A stretch of 36,952 nucleotides of DNA from a virus (IMGVR_UViG_3300027782_000179:1-36952); one strand, 5' to 3'; numbered from the stretch's first letter, positions 10,070 through 19,002 are shown. The notes: generated by a model from the sequence alone, not told the origin. Translations and numbers: made by a program.

Positions 10070-11884
10070 ATGGCATATCAAATTAATAAAACTGACGGTA
10101 CAATTGTAGCAACTGTGGCAGACGGACAGATTGACAGTCTTTCTACTGATATTACTCTTATAGGAAAAAATTACAGCGGATTTGGTGAAGCATTCAACGA
10201 AAATCTCATTAGAATGTTAGAGCATTTTTCCAGCATCACTGCACCTATACATCCTATAAAAGGCCAAATATGGTATGACTCTAGTCAAGCAAAATTAAAA
10301 GTTTACAACGGTGTTACTTTCGTTCCTGTAAGTTCAGCCACTGTATCGAGCTCTCAACCAGCTACGCTGGCTGCAGGCGATCTTTGGTATGATAATGTTG
10401 GGGAACAATTATACTTTTTTGATGGTACTACTGCTGTGTTGCTTGCACCAGCCTACAGCAGTGTGCAAGGGATTAGTGGACTTAGAATTGACACTATTCT
10501 AGATACACTCAACCAGACTAGAGTAGTAACTAGTCTGTACAATAATGGTGTACTGTTAGGAATTTTTTCCAAAGACAGTTTTACTCCTAAAATAGAAATT
10601 ATAGGATTTACGGGTAGTGTTGCACCTGGATTCAATGCCGGGTCTTTGGCAAACTTTAAAATACGTGCAACCTGCACTGACAGTGATAGTTTAGGAGGAG
10701 CACCAGCAACTACGTATGTTCGAACTGATACATCTAACAGTATAAATGGTCAGTTACAGATTACCAGTGACTTGGGTGTGGTAGTAGGTTCAGCCGGTCA
10801 GGCAAATTTATTTGTCAACACTGGAAATGTGATATTAAGCAATTCTGCGACGGATAGGAACATTCAGTTCAGTGTGCGCAAAGGCATTACGCAGGAAACA
10901 GCTTTTGAGATCAATGCATCTACAAGAACTGTGAGTCTATATTCAGGATTCATAGATAGTACAGTGGCCACGGGTGGAAATCTAGTGGTAAATGGCAATC
11001 TTACAGTTGAAGGTACAACCACAACCATAAACACTACCGCAGTTGCAATAGAAGACAAAAACATAGTCATAGCTAATGTTGCTAGCCCTACAAACGTCAC
11101 AGCCGATGGTGCAGGCATCACTATCAAAGCATCTACAGACAAAACCATAGCCTACAGCAATAGTAGTAATTGGCTCGACATATCCGAGACACTGAATTTA
11201 GCTGCTGGTCGAGCAGTGTATATTGGTGGTACCAAGGTAATAGATGGTAACAGTCTAGGATCCGCTATCACAAGTATTCCGGGAGTTAGTTCTTTCGGTA
11301 CTCAGACTGTAGTCAACATCGGACCAGGGGCTCCGGCAGTCACTCAGATGAGATTGGAAAACCATAGAATCAGCACTGTAAGCACAAATTTTGACATTGA
11401 ATTAGAACCAGATGGTTCTGGAAACGTAGCACTGATCGGTTCGCCTAGAATCACAGGCATGCAAGACCCTGTATCTGCCCAAGACGCTGCTACTAAAGAG
11501 TATGCAGATAACAAAGTGGAATCGAGACCTTTGATTTTTGCTATTGATTTGTCTGACGGTAAATCTAATTCTTACATTATTGCAAATATATTAAATAATC
11601 TTGCTCCTGTGAGTGAGTATAGAGCAGGTACATATGCTAGGATCTTATGTAACTTAATCAGCAATAATACGCAGTCTTTGGAAATTAATTCTTTGCCACC
11701 GGCAATTTCCACAGCGGCATTTCTAACTACTCTAGGTGGAGCCAGTAGTCTAGCAATCACTAACATCAGTTTCCCCACAGCAACTATAGCTGCGGCAAGT
11801 GTATCGGTAACAAGAATTATCAAAGAATTTCAAATATCTGGAGGAGTGTGGACATGGCAGTCAGATCTATCATTACCTCCATAA
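10070..11884 (+). CDS. Tail fibre paralogue, 604 aa
   Basis: The N-terminal third repeats the shared module of its neighbours: LIGKNYSGFGEAFNEN, GQIWYDSSQAKLKVYNG, then a second DLWYDNVGEQLYFFDG motif and an FSKDSFTPKIEIIGF segment. The middle contains NLVVNGNLTVEGTTTTINTT, a strand repeat common in phage fibres. Near residue 470 comes AQDAATKEYADNKV, a motif that in many phage fibres marks the hinge before the distal tip. The C-terminal ~120 residues (ending TWQSDLSLPP) have no domain I recognise and differ from the other three paralogues. It starts 11 bases after the collar fibre. No clear Shine-Dalgarno is seen, only a purine patch (GAGTAAAAT). Confidence 0.85.
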   Translation: MAYQINKTDGTIVATVADGQIDSLSTDITLIGKNYSGFGEAFNENLIRMLEHFSSITAPIHPIKGQIWYDSSQAKLKVYNGVTFVPVSSATVSSSQPATLAAGDLWYDNVGEQLYFFDGTTAVLLAPAYSSVQGISGLRIDTILDTLNQTRVVTSLYNNGVLLGIFSKDSFTPKIEIIGFTGSVAPGFNAGSLANFKIRATCTDSDSLGGAPATTYVRTDTSNSINGQLQITSDLGVVVGSAGQANLFVNTGNVILSNSATDRNIQFSVRKGITQETAFEINASTRTVSLYSGFIDSTVATGGNLVVNGNLTVEGTTTTINTTAVAIEDKNIVIANVASPTNVTADGAGITIKASTDKTIAYSNSSNWLDISETLNLAAGRAVYIGGTKVIDGNSLGSAITSIPGVSSFGTQTVVNIGPGAPAVTQMRLENHRISTVSTNFDIELEPDGSGNVALIGSPRITGMQDPVSAQDAATKEYADNKVESRPLIFAIDLSDGKSNSYIIANILNNLAPVSEYRAGTYARILCNLISNNTQSLEINSLPPAISTAAFLTTLGGASSLAITNISFPTATIAAASVSVTRIIKEFQISGGVWTWQSDLSLPP

Positions 11885-11903
11885 TGAACTAGGAGCGGCA
11901 TAA

Positions 11904-14513
11904 ATGGCCTATGTAATTAACAAGTTCAATGGTGAACAACTGGTGGTGCTGTCAGACGGCACCCTGGATACCACCACCAGTCTTGGATTGGTTGGTAGAA
12001 ACTATGTGGGCTATGGAGAAACCCAGAATGAAAATTTTGTGTTTCTCTTGGAAAATTTTGCCAACGATTCGCCACCATCAAGGCCATTAGTTGGTCAGAT
12101 ATGGTTCAGCACCACAGACAACACCGCGTACAGTTATGATGGCGCACAATGGAACCCCATAGGATCTGCCAGTGTAAGTCCGACAGCTCCTACAAACACC
12201 AACGCCGGTGCTCTATGGTTTAAGACTCCTATCAATCAACTGTTTGCATATACCGGCACAGAGTGGAAATTGATAGGACCAGAATCTGTTACTGGATTTG
12301 GGTCTACCAAAGCAAGATCAGGGACCTTGGATGACAGCACCGGTAATCCTCGTCCAGTGATATTTTTAGAAACCAATGACGTGATATTTGCTATCTGCAC
12401 TGCGGCTGCTTTTACTATCAATACAAACAACCCAGTTGCAGGTTTCAGCAACAGTCTATTCATAGGAATCAATCTTTCTAGCACGGCTAAGATCAATGGT
12501 AGTATAACCGGCAATGCTGCCACGGCTGATCAGTTAGCAACAGCTAGATTAATCAACGGAGTACCATTTTCAGCTGCGTCAGATATCACAATCACAGCAA
12601 ACACCACCAATACATTGAAAAAAGGTGATTACATTCTAGGATCAGATTTCAATGGTGCGGTAGAAAGAACGTGGAATGTGGATGCATCGTCCGCTAATCT
12701 CATAGGCAAGATAGTTGCCAGAAACTCACAGGGTGGATTTTCAGCAGGTACAATAACAGCAGATTTTGTTGGAGATCTTACTGGCAATGTAACGGCAACT
12801 AGCGGAATCAGTACTTTCAATACTGTTCAGGCCACGCAATTTATTGGCGCACAGTTGTCTGGAAATTCAGCCTCGGCCACAAGATTAGCCACCACTAGAA
12901 CTATAAATGGTGTGGGATTCGACGGATCTTCTAACATCACCGTCACAGCTAGTGCCGGAACATTGACTGGTAACAGTCTTAACAACTCCGTGACATTGAG
13001 TGCGCTAACACAAGTGGGCACATTAGATTCATTGACAGTGAATGATAGCGGTATATTTGTGGGTAGTGGAAGTCAGTTAAGATTGTCGGTGGACTCAAGT
13101 ATACCTACAATTAGATCAGTCACAGGAAGATTGAATTTTGACATGGGGCCAACTGGACCAGACATAAACTTTGTAGACTCTGCAACATCATTGAGTTTGG
13201 GCGGCCCGGAATCGCCTGCGTTGATTGGTGGTAACACCACTAATCTTGGAATTCCAGGATACAGATTTGCTGATATCTATGCAGACAATTTTTTCGGTAA
13301 TGCTGATTCAGCCACGTTATCTCTACGTGCGACCAACCTAGCAGGCGGAGGTCTCGGTGCTATACCCGTGCAGACTAGTACAAGTAACACAGGATTCTTG
13401 GGACTAGGCGCAGACAACTATGTTCTACGAGCTAGACCCGGTGGTCCGGCATGGGAACCACTGACCTTAGAGCAGTTGAACAAAGGCAGCTTTATCAACA
13501 TGGTCAACAGCACTACCAGCGGTAGTGTGAACCTATTTAATTCTACAGTACCTGTGACAATATCTGTAGATGCGACATCAGCTAACACAGCCAGCAAAGT
13601 GGTAGCACGTGATGCCAGCGGCAATTTTTCAGCAGGCACAGTATCAGCAAATTTAAGTTTGCCTACCAGCGGTGTAATAAGCTGGCCAAATGATCAATTT
13701 GGAGGGGGCAGTGATGTTGGAAGAATTGATATGTATTCCGGCGGCGGTGAAGCTCAAAGGCTAAGACTATATGTAAACAATGATGCCGACGACATTATCG
13801 AATTAGATGCTGCCGGCGGAGTTTTAATTACTAGGGGCAATATTACTGCTGCCGCAACACCGACATCGGGCAGCCATGTTGCTAATAAAACTTATGTGGA
13901 CACGGTAGTTTCGTCGGCAAAATACTTTGATGTATTTTCTAATGGAATTCAAAGTCCTGGGCCACAGAGTTTTCCAGAAAGAACAATTAGAGGATTTTCA
14001 GCTTATTCAAGCACTGATTTTCCAGGCGCATATTTTGGAGGAGTGACTGTAAACGGTCCTAGTGGAGTATATTCTGGACAGTTAGCATTCAATTGGAATT
14101 CTGAAGAATCCGCTCCTTCGGGATTGTATTTCAGAGTCAATGATGACACTAGTAACACATCTGAGTGGAGTGGTTGGCGTAGAGTTGCTACGCTAGCAGA
14201 CATCTCAACGCCACCGACATTGCCTACATTCATATCCGGCGTGTCATACAGCACGTCGGGATTCACTAATCAAGTCGGATCATTCAACGATGGTGCAAAC
14301 TTTTTTGATGTATTCCCCCCAGCAGGAAAAAGTATGGGAAATATTATAGCATTCATACCGTCTATACATGTAATTCATTATGCCGGCGGGGTCGACGGTA
14401 ATGATTCGATAAGATGCACATATTCTTATCTCGCTGATAGAATCAGGGTATACGTGCAGAATACAGAACAGAGGTCTACACCTGCAGCAAATTATTTGGC
14501 CATTTGGAGTTAA
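11904..14513 (+). CDS. Large tail fibre paralogue, 869 aa
   Basis: Longest of the four fibres. The shared N-terminal module is clear (GLVGRNYVGYGETQNENF, GQIWFSTTDNTAYSYDG, ALWFKTPINQLFAYTG, ICTAAAFTINTNNPV). The shaft has repeated motifs: LATARLINGVPFSAASDITI and LATTRTINGVGFDGSSNITV, and two KIVARNSQGGFSAGT / KVVARDASGNFSAGT repeats about 325 residues apart. An SGSHVANKTYVDTVV hinge motif lies near residue 660. The distal ~210 residues contain GLYFRVNDDTSNTSEWSGW, resembling fibre tip domains that show conditions such as TxxWSxWR. AGGAG at ~11891 gives a good ribosome site for ATG 11904. Probably a receptor-contacting fibre; no receptor can be inferred. Confidence 0.87.
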   Translation: MAYVINKFNGEQLVVLSDGTLDTTTSLGLVGRNYVGYGETQNENFVFLLENFANDSPPSRPLVGQIWFSTTDNTAYSYDGAQWNPIGSASVSPTAPTNTNAGALWFKTPINQLFAYTGTEWKLIGPESVTGFGSTKARSGTLDDSTGNPRPVIFLETNDVIFAICTAAAFTINTNNPVAGFSNSLFIGINLSSTAKINGSITGNAATADQLATARLINGVPFSAASDITITANTTNTLKKGDYILGSDFNGAVERTWNVDASSANLIGKIVARNSQGGFSAGTITADFVGDLTGNVTATSGISTFNTVQATQFIGAQLSGNSASATRLATTRTINGVGFDGSSNITVTASAGTLTGNSLNNSVTLSALTQVGTLDSLTVNDSGIFVGSGSQLRLSVDSSIPTIRSVTGRLNFDMGPTGPDINFVDSATSLSLGGPESPALIGGNTTNLGIPGYRFADIYADNFFGNADSATLSLRATNLAGGGLGAIPVQTSTSNTGFLGLGADNYVLRARPGGPAWEPLTLEQLNKGSFINMVNSTTSGSVNLFNSTVPVTISVDATSANTASKVVARDASGNFSAGTVSANLSLPTSGVISWPNDQFGGGSDVGRIDMYSGGGEAQRLRLYVNNDADDIIELDAAGGVLITRGNITAAATPTSGSHVANKTYVDTVVSSAKYFDVFSNGIQSPGPQSFPERTIRGFSAYSSTDFPGAYFGGVTVNGPSGVYSGQLAFNWNSEESAPSGLYFRVNDDTSNTSEWSGWRRVATLADISTPPTLPTFISGVSYSTSGFTNQVGSFNDGANFFDVFPPAGKSMGNIIAFIPSIHVIHYAGGVDGNDSIRCTYSYLADRIRVYVQNTEQRSTPAANYLAIWS

Positions 14514-14515
14514 TC

Positions 14516-14881
14516 ATGCATTATGTCTGTATAGAAAATAACACCGTAGTAGCGATATTAAATTATCTACCTAGTGTTCCTAGCACTGTAAGGCTGCAGG
14601 AAATCACAGATCCCCAGGCCGAGCAACTTAGAGCACAAACACATTATTTTGATGTTGCTGATAGCACTGTCAAACCAGTAGCAGAGAATGTTGCAGCACA
14701 AAAGACAACGGAATTGGCTAACGCACAAGAACGCGAATTTTTAAATAACACAGATTGGAAGATTCTTAGACATTTAAGGCAGAAAGCACTGAATATCGCC
14801 ACAAGTCTATCAGATACAGAATACATACAACTCGAACAGCAGCGTGAAGCCGCAGCAGCTCGTGTAGTATCACAGCAATAA
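14516..14881 (+). CDS. Small putative tail fibre assembly protein, 121 aa
   Basis: ATG 14516 is preferred over TTG 14504 because GGAG at 14506-14509 sits 6 nt before it. The gene follows the 869-aa fibre stop by 2 bases. The first ~45 residues (HYVCIENNTVVAILNYLPS) look like a small beta domain. The second half is helical, with an EFLNNTDWKILRHLRQKALN segment resembling the C-terminal NTDWxVxRxxxQ signature of phage tail fibre assembly (DUF4376/Caudo_TAP-like) proteins. Those act as chaperones for the fibre encoded next to them, which fits this position. The match is by eye and the protein is short, so a minor fibre component is also possible. Confidence 0.6.
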   Translation: MHYVCIENNTVVAILNYLPSVPSTVRLQEITDPQAEQLRAQTHYFDVADSTVKPVAENVAAQKTTELANAQEREFLNNTDWKILRHLRQKALNIATSLSDTEYIQLEQQREAAAARVVSQQ

Positions 14882-14884
14882 ATA
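14877..14884 (+). promoter_or_regulatory. Probable T4-type late promoter (AATAAATA)
   Basis: AATAAATA overlaps the stop codon of the fibre assembly gene, the same layout as the site at 7255. By T4 spacing the start would be near 14890, so the leader would carry TTAGGGG (ending 14898) 8 nt before ATG 14907. It would give the 600-aa fibre its own late transcript. Confidence 0.48.
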
Positions 14885-14906
14885 CAAGATATTAGGGGTC
14901 CACAGC

Positions 14907-16709
14907 ATGGCATACGAAGTCAACAAATTTAATGGGGTATTTATAACGTCTGTAGCTGACGGTACAATAGACACCACTACTGATCTTAGATTGGTGGGAA
15001 AAAATTACGCAGGCTACGGTGAAGTGCAGAATGAAAATTTTGTGCATCTATTGGAAAATTTCGCAAATATCACAGCACCGCCAAAAGCCATAACCGGACA
15101 AATTTGGTTTGACACAGCTGCAAAAAAACTCAAGTTCTATGATGGAGCCAAGTTTAAAACAGCAGGTGGGGCAGAAGCTAGTGCGTCAGCTCCCAGCGGA
15201 TTGTCAGTGGGAGATTTTTGGTGGGACACAGCTGCCAAACAATTATACACATATACCGGTTCTGAGTTCACTTTAATTGGTCCTATCGCCAGCCCAGATC
15301 TAGGCACATCAATTATCAGTCCCGCAGTGGTATATGGAACACTGGCCACTGCAGAGGGTCCTCACACCATACTCAAAGTCATAGCAGACAGCAAAACCAT
15401 AGCTGTGATCAGCAAGACTGCATTCACTCTTGACTCTGCTAAAAATACCATTGACGATTTCACAGTGATCAAGAAAGGTATAACTTTAGTTAAATCACAG
15501 ACTGGTGTATCTTCAGATGATTTTGTCTTTTGGGGCACTGCATCTAATGCCAGTAAACTAGGTGGTTTCACAGCCGATCAATATATTAAAACGGGAGAAA
15601 GTGCATTCATTTCAGAAGTTAGTTTTGGTGACCCTGGATTTCAAGTCGGCGATGGCAATGACCTTAGAATACGAGTCGAAGACGGTAGCGATGTAATTGT
15701 TGAAAATCGGCTAGGCAATGATATAACATTTAGAATCACAGTGACAGATATCACCGATGAAAGAGACATTGCCGTGGTGAAATCCACAGGGGTAGAACCT
15801 GGTATTACCAACGCATACACATTAGGGTCAACTACAAAACTGTGGAGCAATGTATATGCTACTACATTTAACGGCTCGTTGGTTGGAGCAGTTACTGGTA
15901 ATACCACAGGCAGTCACAAAGGCAATGTGCTGGCCAATGACAACACAGCAATGATAGATGCGGCAACAAAACAGATAGGATTTGCTGGTGCTAACATTGT
16001 TGGTACTCTTACTGGATCAGTCACAGGGTCTGCTTCAACAGCGGTAAACGCCAGTCAACTGAACAATTTGGAACCCAGTGCTACTGTGCCAGGAACAGCG
16101 ATTTCAACAATAGCTGTGAGAAACTCCAGCGGTAATTTAGTTGCAAATCAATTTGTTGGTATTGCAGATAATGTTGATAGAACTTTTATTGATAGAATCA
16201 ACGCAAGAGTTGATCCTACATGGAATGACAGCACTGTTAGTACACAGTATAGAACCGCTAGACTCACTGCAACAGCATACAGTATCGCAGCAAGAGATGT
16301 TAGTGGTAATATCACAGCAAACATTTTTAATGGCACAGCCACAGCTGCTCGTTATGCTGATTTAGCAGAAAAATATCTAGCAGATAAAGATTATGTGCCA
16401 GGCACAGTGGTTATAATAGGCGGCTCCAAAGAAGTCACAGCCAGCGATGTTAACACTCGCGCTATCGGAGTAGTCAGTGCAGATCCTGCTTTTATGATGA
16501 ACAAAGATCTCGAGGGTGGAATATATATTGCTCTCAAAGGCAGGGTACCATGCAAGACCTACGGTTCGGTGCAGAAAGGCGATAGATTGATTGCTGGACC
16601 AGACGGTACATCTATGGCAGCTCACGGTAACTATGCTAATGTGTTTGCTATTGCCTTGGAATCAACAGGCGCACGGGCCGATAACACAATTGAAGTATTG
16701 GTGCTGTAA
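14907..16709 (+). CDS. Tail fibre paralogue with C-terminal Peptidase_G2-like domain, 600 aa
   Basis: Fourth fibre with the shared N-terminal module (LVGKNYAGYGEVQNENF, GQIWFDTAAKKLKFYDG, DFWWDTAAKQLYTYTG, VISKTAFTLDSAKN). Repeated strands of the GTATAARYADLAEKY type follow. The last ~120 residues (YVPGTVVIIGGSKEVT, AIGVVSADPAFMMN, GRVPCKTYG, GDRLIAGPDG) resemble by eye the Peptidase_G2 / intramolecular chaperone domain found at the C-terminus of some phage appendage proteins. That domain helps trimer folding and can cut itself off. The catalytic pair cannot be assigned from sequence alone, so self-cleavage is a hypothesis. The gene ends in TAATG, sharing one base with the next start. Confidence 0.83.
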   Translation: MAYEVNKFNGVFITSVADGTIDTTTDLRLVGKNYAGYGEVQNENFVHLLENFANITAPPKAITGQIWFDTAAKKLKFYDGAKFKTAGGAEASASAPSGLSVGDFWWDTAAKQLYTYTGSEFTLIGPIASPDLGTSIISPAVVYGTLATAEGPHTILKVIADSKTIAVISKTAFTLDSAKNTIDDFTVIKKGITLVKSQTGVSSDDFVFWGTASNASKLGGFTADQYIKTGESAFISEVSFGDPGFQVGDGNDLRIRVEDGSDVIVENRLGNDITFRITVTDITDERDIAVVKSTGVEPGITNAYTLGSTTKLWSNVYATTFNGSLVGAVTGNTTGSHKGNVLANDNTAMIDAATKQIGFAGANIVGTLTGSVTGSASTAVNASQLNNLEPSATVPGTAISTIAVRNSSGNLVANQFVGIADNVDRTFIDRINARVDPTWNDSTVSTQYRTARLTATAYSIAARDVSGNITANIFNGTATAARYADLAEKYLADKDYVPGTVVIIGGSKEVTASDVNTRAIGVVSADPAFMMNKDLEGGIYIALKGRVPCKTYGSVQKGDRLIAGPDGTSMAAHGNYANVFAIALESTGARADNTIEVLVL

Positions 16710-17605
16710 TGACTAGCGGAACATCGGTATTTGCTTCACAGTATGTGACTATACAAGACAAAGCTGAGTCTTTGTTAGGCACCGGATCTGCCACTAGGGG
16801 ATATGGTCAGACAGTGCAATCTGCAGATGTTTTCATCGGCAATTCAATTACCAAAGCACAATGGGATCTGTTGAGATTCGATGTTATCAATATAAAACTG
16901 CATCAGGATGGGATAATTCCTCCGGTTGTCCAAGTCGCCGTCGGTGATCCAATTGGGTTTGGACCAGGCTCGCCAAATACAAATTACGACATATTGTTAG
17001 AACAGGCTATTGCAAATCGATTCAATGTCGCCGATAATCAATCCGTAGTCACTGCCAAGGCCACGCAGACATATAGCACTCCTTGGTCAACACAAGCACA
17101 GACCACTCTAACGTGTAACTTCTCGAACGCTACCGTAGCTAGACATTTTTTCAACAGTGGAGGAAAAATCAGAATCACACCTCTGTTCATAGCTGGCGCA
17201 GCAACTCCGCAGGTCAACGCCTGGGTGAATTTTTTAGCCAGTGTTGGCACACGCAGCTTCGGAGCCGGTACGGATCCAATTATCAATTACTATACATTGA
17301 CTAATGTATACCAGATATTCTATCAAGATTCACTTAGTAGTCCTTATTCTGCTAACAATTATAGACTAGAAGCCAAAACCGATGTTTCTAATAATTCCAC
17401 AGGCACAGCTACCCAAGTGCAGATACGTATCACTCTGTCTGATGCGTATGTGGATCCATTTCCTGCAACCGCTCCGGGCGATTCTGTTGAAGGCACGTTG
17501 ACTGTAAATGTAGCTGAAGTCAAAGCCTCAGGACTGTTACAACCATCGGGCAGTTTCACAGTCACAGGTCCATCGTATTCACTTTCAAGCATTGTAGCGT
17601 CATAA
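16709..17605 (+). CDS. Virion-associated protein, first of a tandem paralogue pair, 298 aa
   Basis: The start shares one base with the preceding fibre stop (TAATG), so translation is probably coupled. The protein aligns along its length with the next gene: GYGQ near residue 31, a LRFDVIN helix near 57, an HFFNSGGKIRIT segment near 147 and SSPYSANNYRLEAKTDVSNN near 210. It looks like a small helical N-terminal part followed by a beta-rich body. There is no signal peptide or membrane segment. Position directly after the fibre array points to a virion or fibre-tip adhesin role; nothing in the sequence names an activity. Confidence 0.75.
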   Translation: MTSGTSVFASQYVTIQDKAESLLGTGSATRGYGQTVQSADVFIGNSITKAQWDLLRFDVINIKLHQDGIIPPVVQVAVGDPIGFGPGSPNTNYDILLEQAIANRFNVADNQSVVTAKATQTYSTPWSTQAQTTLTCNFSNATVARHFFNSGGKIRITPLFIAGAATPQVNAWVNFLASVGTRSFGAGTDPIINYYTLTNVYQIFYQDSLSSPYSANNYRLEAKTDVSNNSTGTATQVQIRITLSDAYVDPFPATAPGDSVEGTLTVNVAEVKASGLLQPSGSFTVTGPSYSLSSIVAS

Positions 17606-17621
17606 TCTCTTAAATATTCTC

Positions 17622-18593
17622 ATGCCAGCTGTTAACAGTATAATAGTCCAAGCAGACTACAATTCAATTAGAAACAAAGTTATTGCTGTGTTAGGCAACG
17701 GCAGTGGAAATTCTGGCTATGGTCAACAGGCTAGAATAGTATCTACGGCTGTGGCAGAAGGCACCAAAGTCACTATTAATGAGTGGGCAAATCTACGATT
17801 TGACATCATCAATGCCTACAAGCACATCAACGGATCTAATCCGACTACAGCTGTGGTTTCAGAAGGCAACACTATCCGATATACCGGTTCATTTACTCCT
17901 GATACCGGAAGCCTTGATGTACCACAGAAACAATATGATGATTGGGCAGACAATATCACCACCAACAGATTCACAGTGGCTGGCAGTGAATCAGCTACCA
18001 CTGCGGTGACCACATCAAACAGAACCACATCATGGGTTAGTCAATGCGAATGTGTCATACAGTTTTATTGGAGTAATGCCAATGATGCTAGATATTGGTT
18101 CAACAGCGGCGGTAAAATTAGGATCAGTGCTAACCGAACTGGCGGAGCAGGCACTGCTCAAAACACCAGTTGGACAACTCTTCTCAGCGCCGCAGGCACA
18201 CAGAACTTTGGTGGCGCTGTGCCTAGCACAGGAACCACCCCTAACGATGGCACCAATTGGTATAAAACCACTAGCACTTTCCAGACATTTTACACAGCTA
18301 CAGCCAGCAGTCCTTATGGATCCAACAACTACCGCCTACAAACCAGATGTGTTGATGTAACGTCGAACAGCGGAGGCACAGCGGCTAGCGGTGAAATACG
18401 AGTATTGTTCACAGACGGATACACAGACTCGGGAGCAGGATTTGACCCCAACCCACCGCCGGGTGATGTGATAGATGGTACTCTCTCTGTGAGTGTTTCT
18501 ACACTATTTGCCACAGGTATCATGGTTCCCAGCAGCGCAGCATTCACAGTGGTTCAACCCACAATTGCAATCGGCGCTGTCACTGGCTCGTAA
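17622..18593 (+). CDS. Virion-associated protein, second of the tandem paralogue pair, 323 aa
   Basis: Paralogue of the preceding gene: SGYGQQ near residue 27, EWANLRFDIINAYKH near 54, YWFNSGGKIRISANRTGGAG near 157, and SSPYGSNNYRLQTRCVDVTS near 230. It is about 25 residues longer, with a GAGFDPNPPPGDVIDG loop that replaces a shorter proline/alanine loop in the first copy. Both end in a similar strand (GTLSVSVS, then a hydrophobic tail). Only 16 bases separate the two genes and no convincing Shine-Dalgarno precedes ATG 17622. Likely a duplicated structural or adhesin gene; no function can be named. Confidence 0.75.
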   Translation: MPAVNSIIVQADYNSIRNKVIAVLGNGSGNSGYGQQARIVSTAVAEGTKVTINEWANLRFDIINAYKHINGSNPTTAVVSEGNTIRYTGSFTPDTGSLDVPQKQYDDWADNITTNRFTVAGSESATTAVTTSNRTTSWVSQCECVIQFYWSNANDARYWFNSGGKIRISANRTGGAGTAQNTSWTTLLSAAGTQNFGGAVPSTGTTPNDGTNWYKTTSTFQTFYTATASSPYGSNNYRLQTRCVDVTSNSGGTAASGEIRVLFTDGYTDSGAGFDPNPPPGDVIDGTLSVSVSTLFATGIMVPSSAAFTVVQPTIAIGAVTGS

Positions 18594-18611
18594 TTTTTCC
18601 ACACCACACGA

Positions 18612-18648
18612 TTCTCTATAAATAAACTACGCAGTTTATCAAGGAGAA
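18612..18648 (+). promoter_or_regulatory. Two-helix hairpin overlapping a late promoter and ribosome site
   Basis: The inner helix pairs ATAAACT (18622-18628) with AGTTTAT (18633-18639) around an ACGC loop. An outer helix pairs TTCTC (18612-18616) with GAGAA (18644-18648), covering part of the AAGGAG ribosome site. RNA reading through from upstream could fold this way and mask the ribosome site. RNA starting at the late promoter (about 18630) would lack both 5' strands. The base pairing is seen; the regulation is inferred from the T4 lysozyme gene e precedent. Confidence 0.5.
18617..18624 (+). promoter_or_regulatory. T4-type late promoter, perfect TATAAATA
   Basis: Exact match to the T4 late promoter, in one of the longest intergenic gaps of the window (18594-18651). 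By T4 spacing transcription would start near 18630, giving a leader of about 22 nt that contains AAGGAG (18641-18646). It is the only clear promoter for the long modification operon that runs to 31215. Confidence 0.8.
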
Positions 18649-18651
18649 CTC

Positions 18652-19002
18652 ATGAATGCACAGCTGAAAGCTGTATTGGATTTTGCTAATTATCAGCAAA
18701 CTTTTTCAATACATAAAAAAATTCTCAAAGAACGCACAGCTGCCAAACTAATGTATGGTTTTTCTGGGGGTCTATTTACTATTGATAGAACCCTGTTGAC
18801 ATTTGTTGAAATGTTGTGTACCAAAGGAAGAGTTTCTGGAACTGTGCTGTTGGACAGCAACGAAAATCCCATATTGATAGAGAATCTAGAAACGTTTCGT
18901 GATGAAATCTTCAGTAGATATTTCGAAGTCACTAATGAATACTTTCAAGAATTTGATAAGATCAAGAAATCTAGATCTGTAGAAAAACTTATTTCACAAT
19001 GA
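18652..19002 (+). CDS. Small orphan protein heading the modification operon, 116 aa
   Basis: No family recognised. ATG 18652 has a strong AAGGAG 5 nt upstream. The protein is mostly helical and charged: KAVLDFANYQQTFSIHKKIL, then a hydrophobic glycine-containing stretch MYGFSGGLFTIDRTLLTFVE, a C-x-G segment (CTKGRVSG), and an acidic/aromatic C-terminal helix (EVTNEYFQEFDKIKKS). No signal peptide is evident, and the middle hydrophobic stretch is too polar for a convincing membrane helix. It is first in the operon behind the late promoter and overlaps the glycosyltransferase gene by 4 bases (ATGA). It could be a scaffold, carrier or minor virion protein; this is unknown. Confidence 0.75.
   Translation: MNAQLKAVLDFANYQQTFSIHKKILKERTAAKLMYGFSGGLFTIDRTLLTFVEMLCTKGRVSGTVLLDSNENPILIENLETFRDEIFSRYFEVTNEYFQEFDKIKKSRSVEKLISQ

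Noticed and set aside
17607-17621. TTAAATAT box before the 323-aa protein as a late promoter
   Set aside because: Too many mismatches to TATAAATA, and it lies so close to the ATG that the leader would be missing.
18594-18651. Rho-independent terminator after the paralogue pair
   Set aside because: The hairpin there is AT-rich, lacks a following U-run and overlaps the late promoter, so it reads better as a leader structure.
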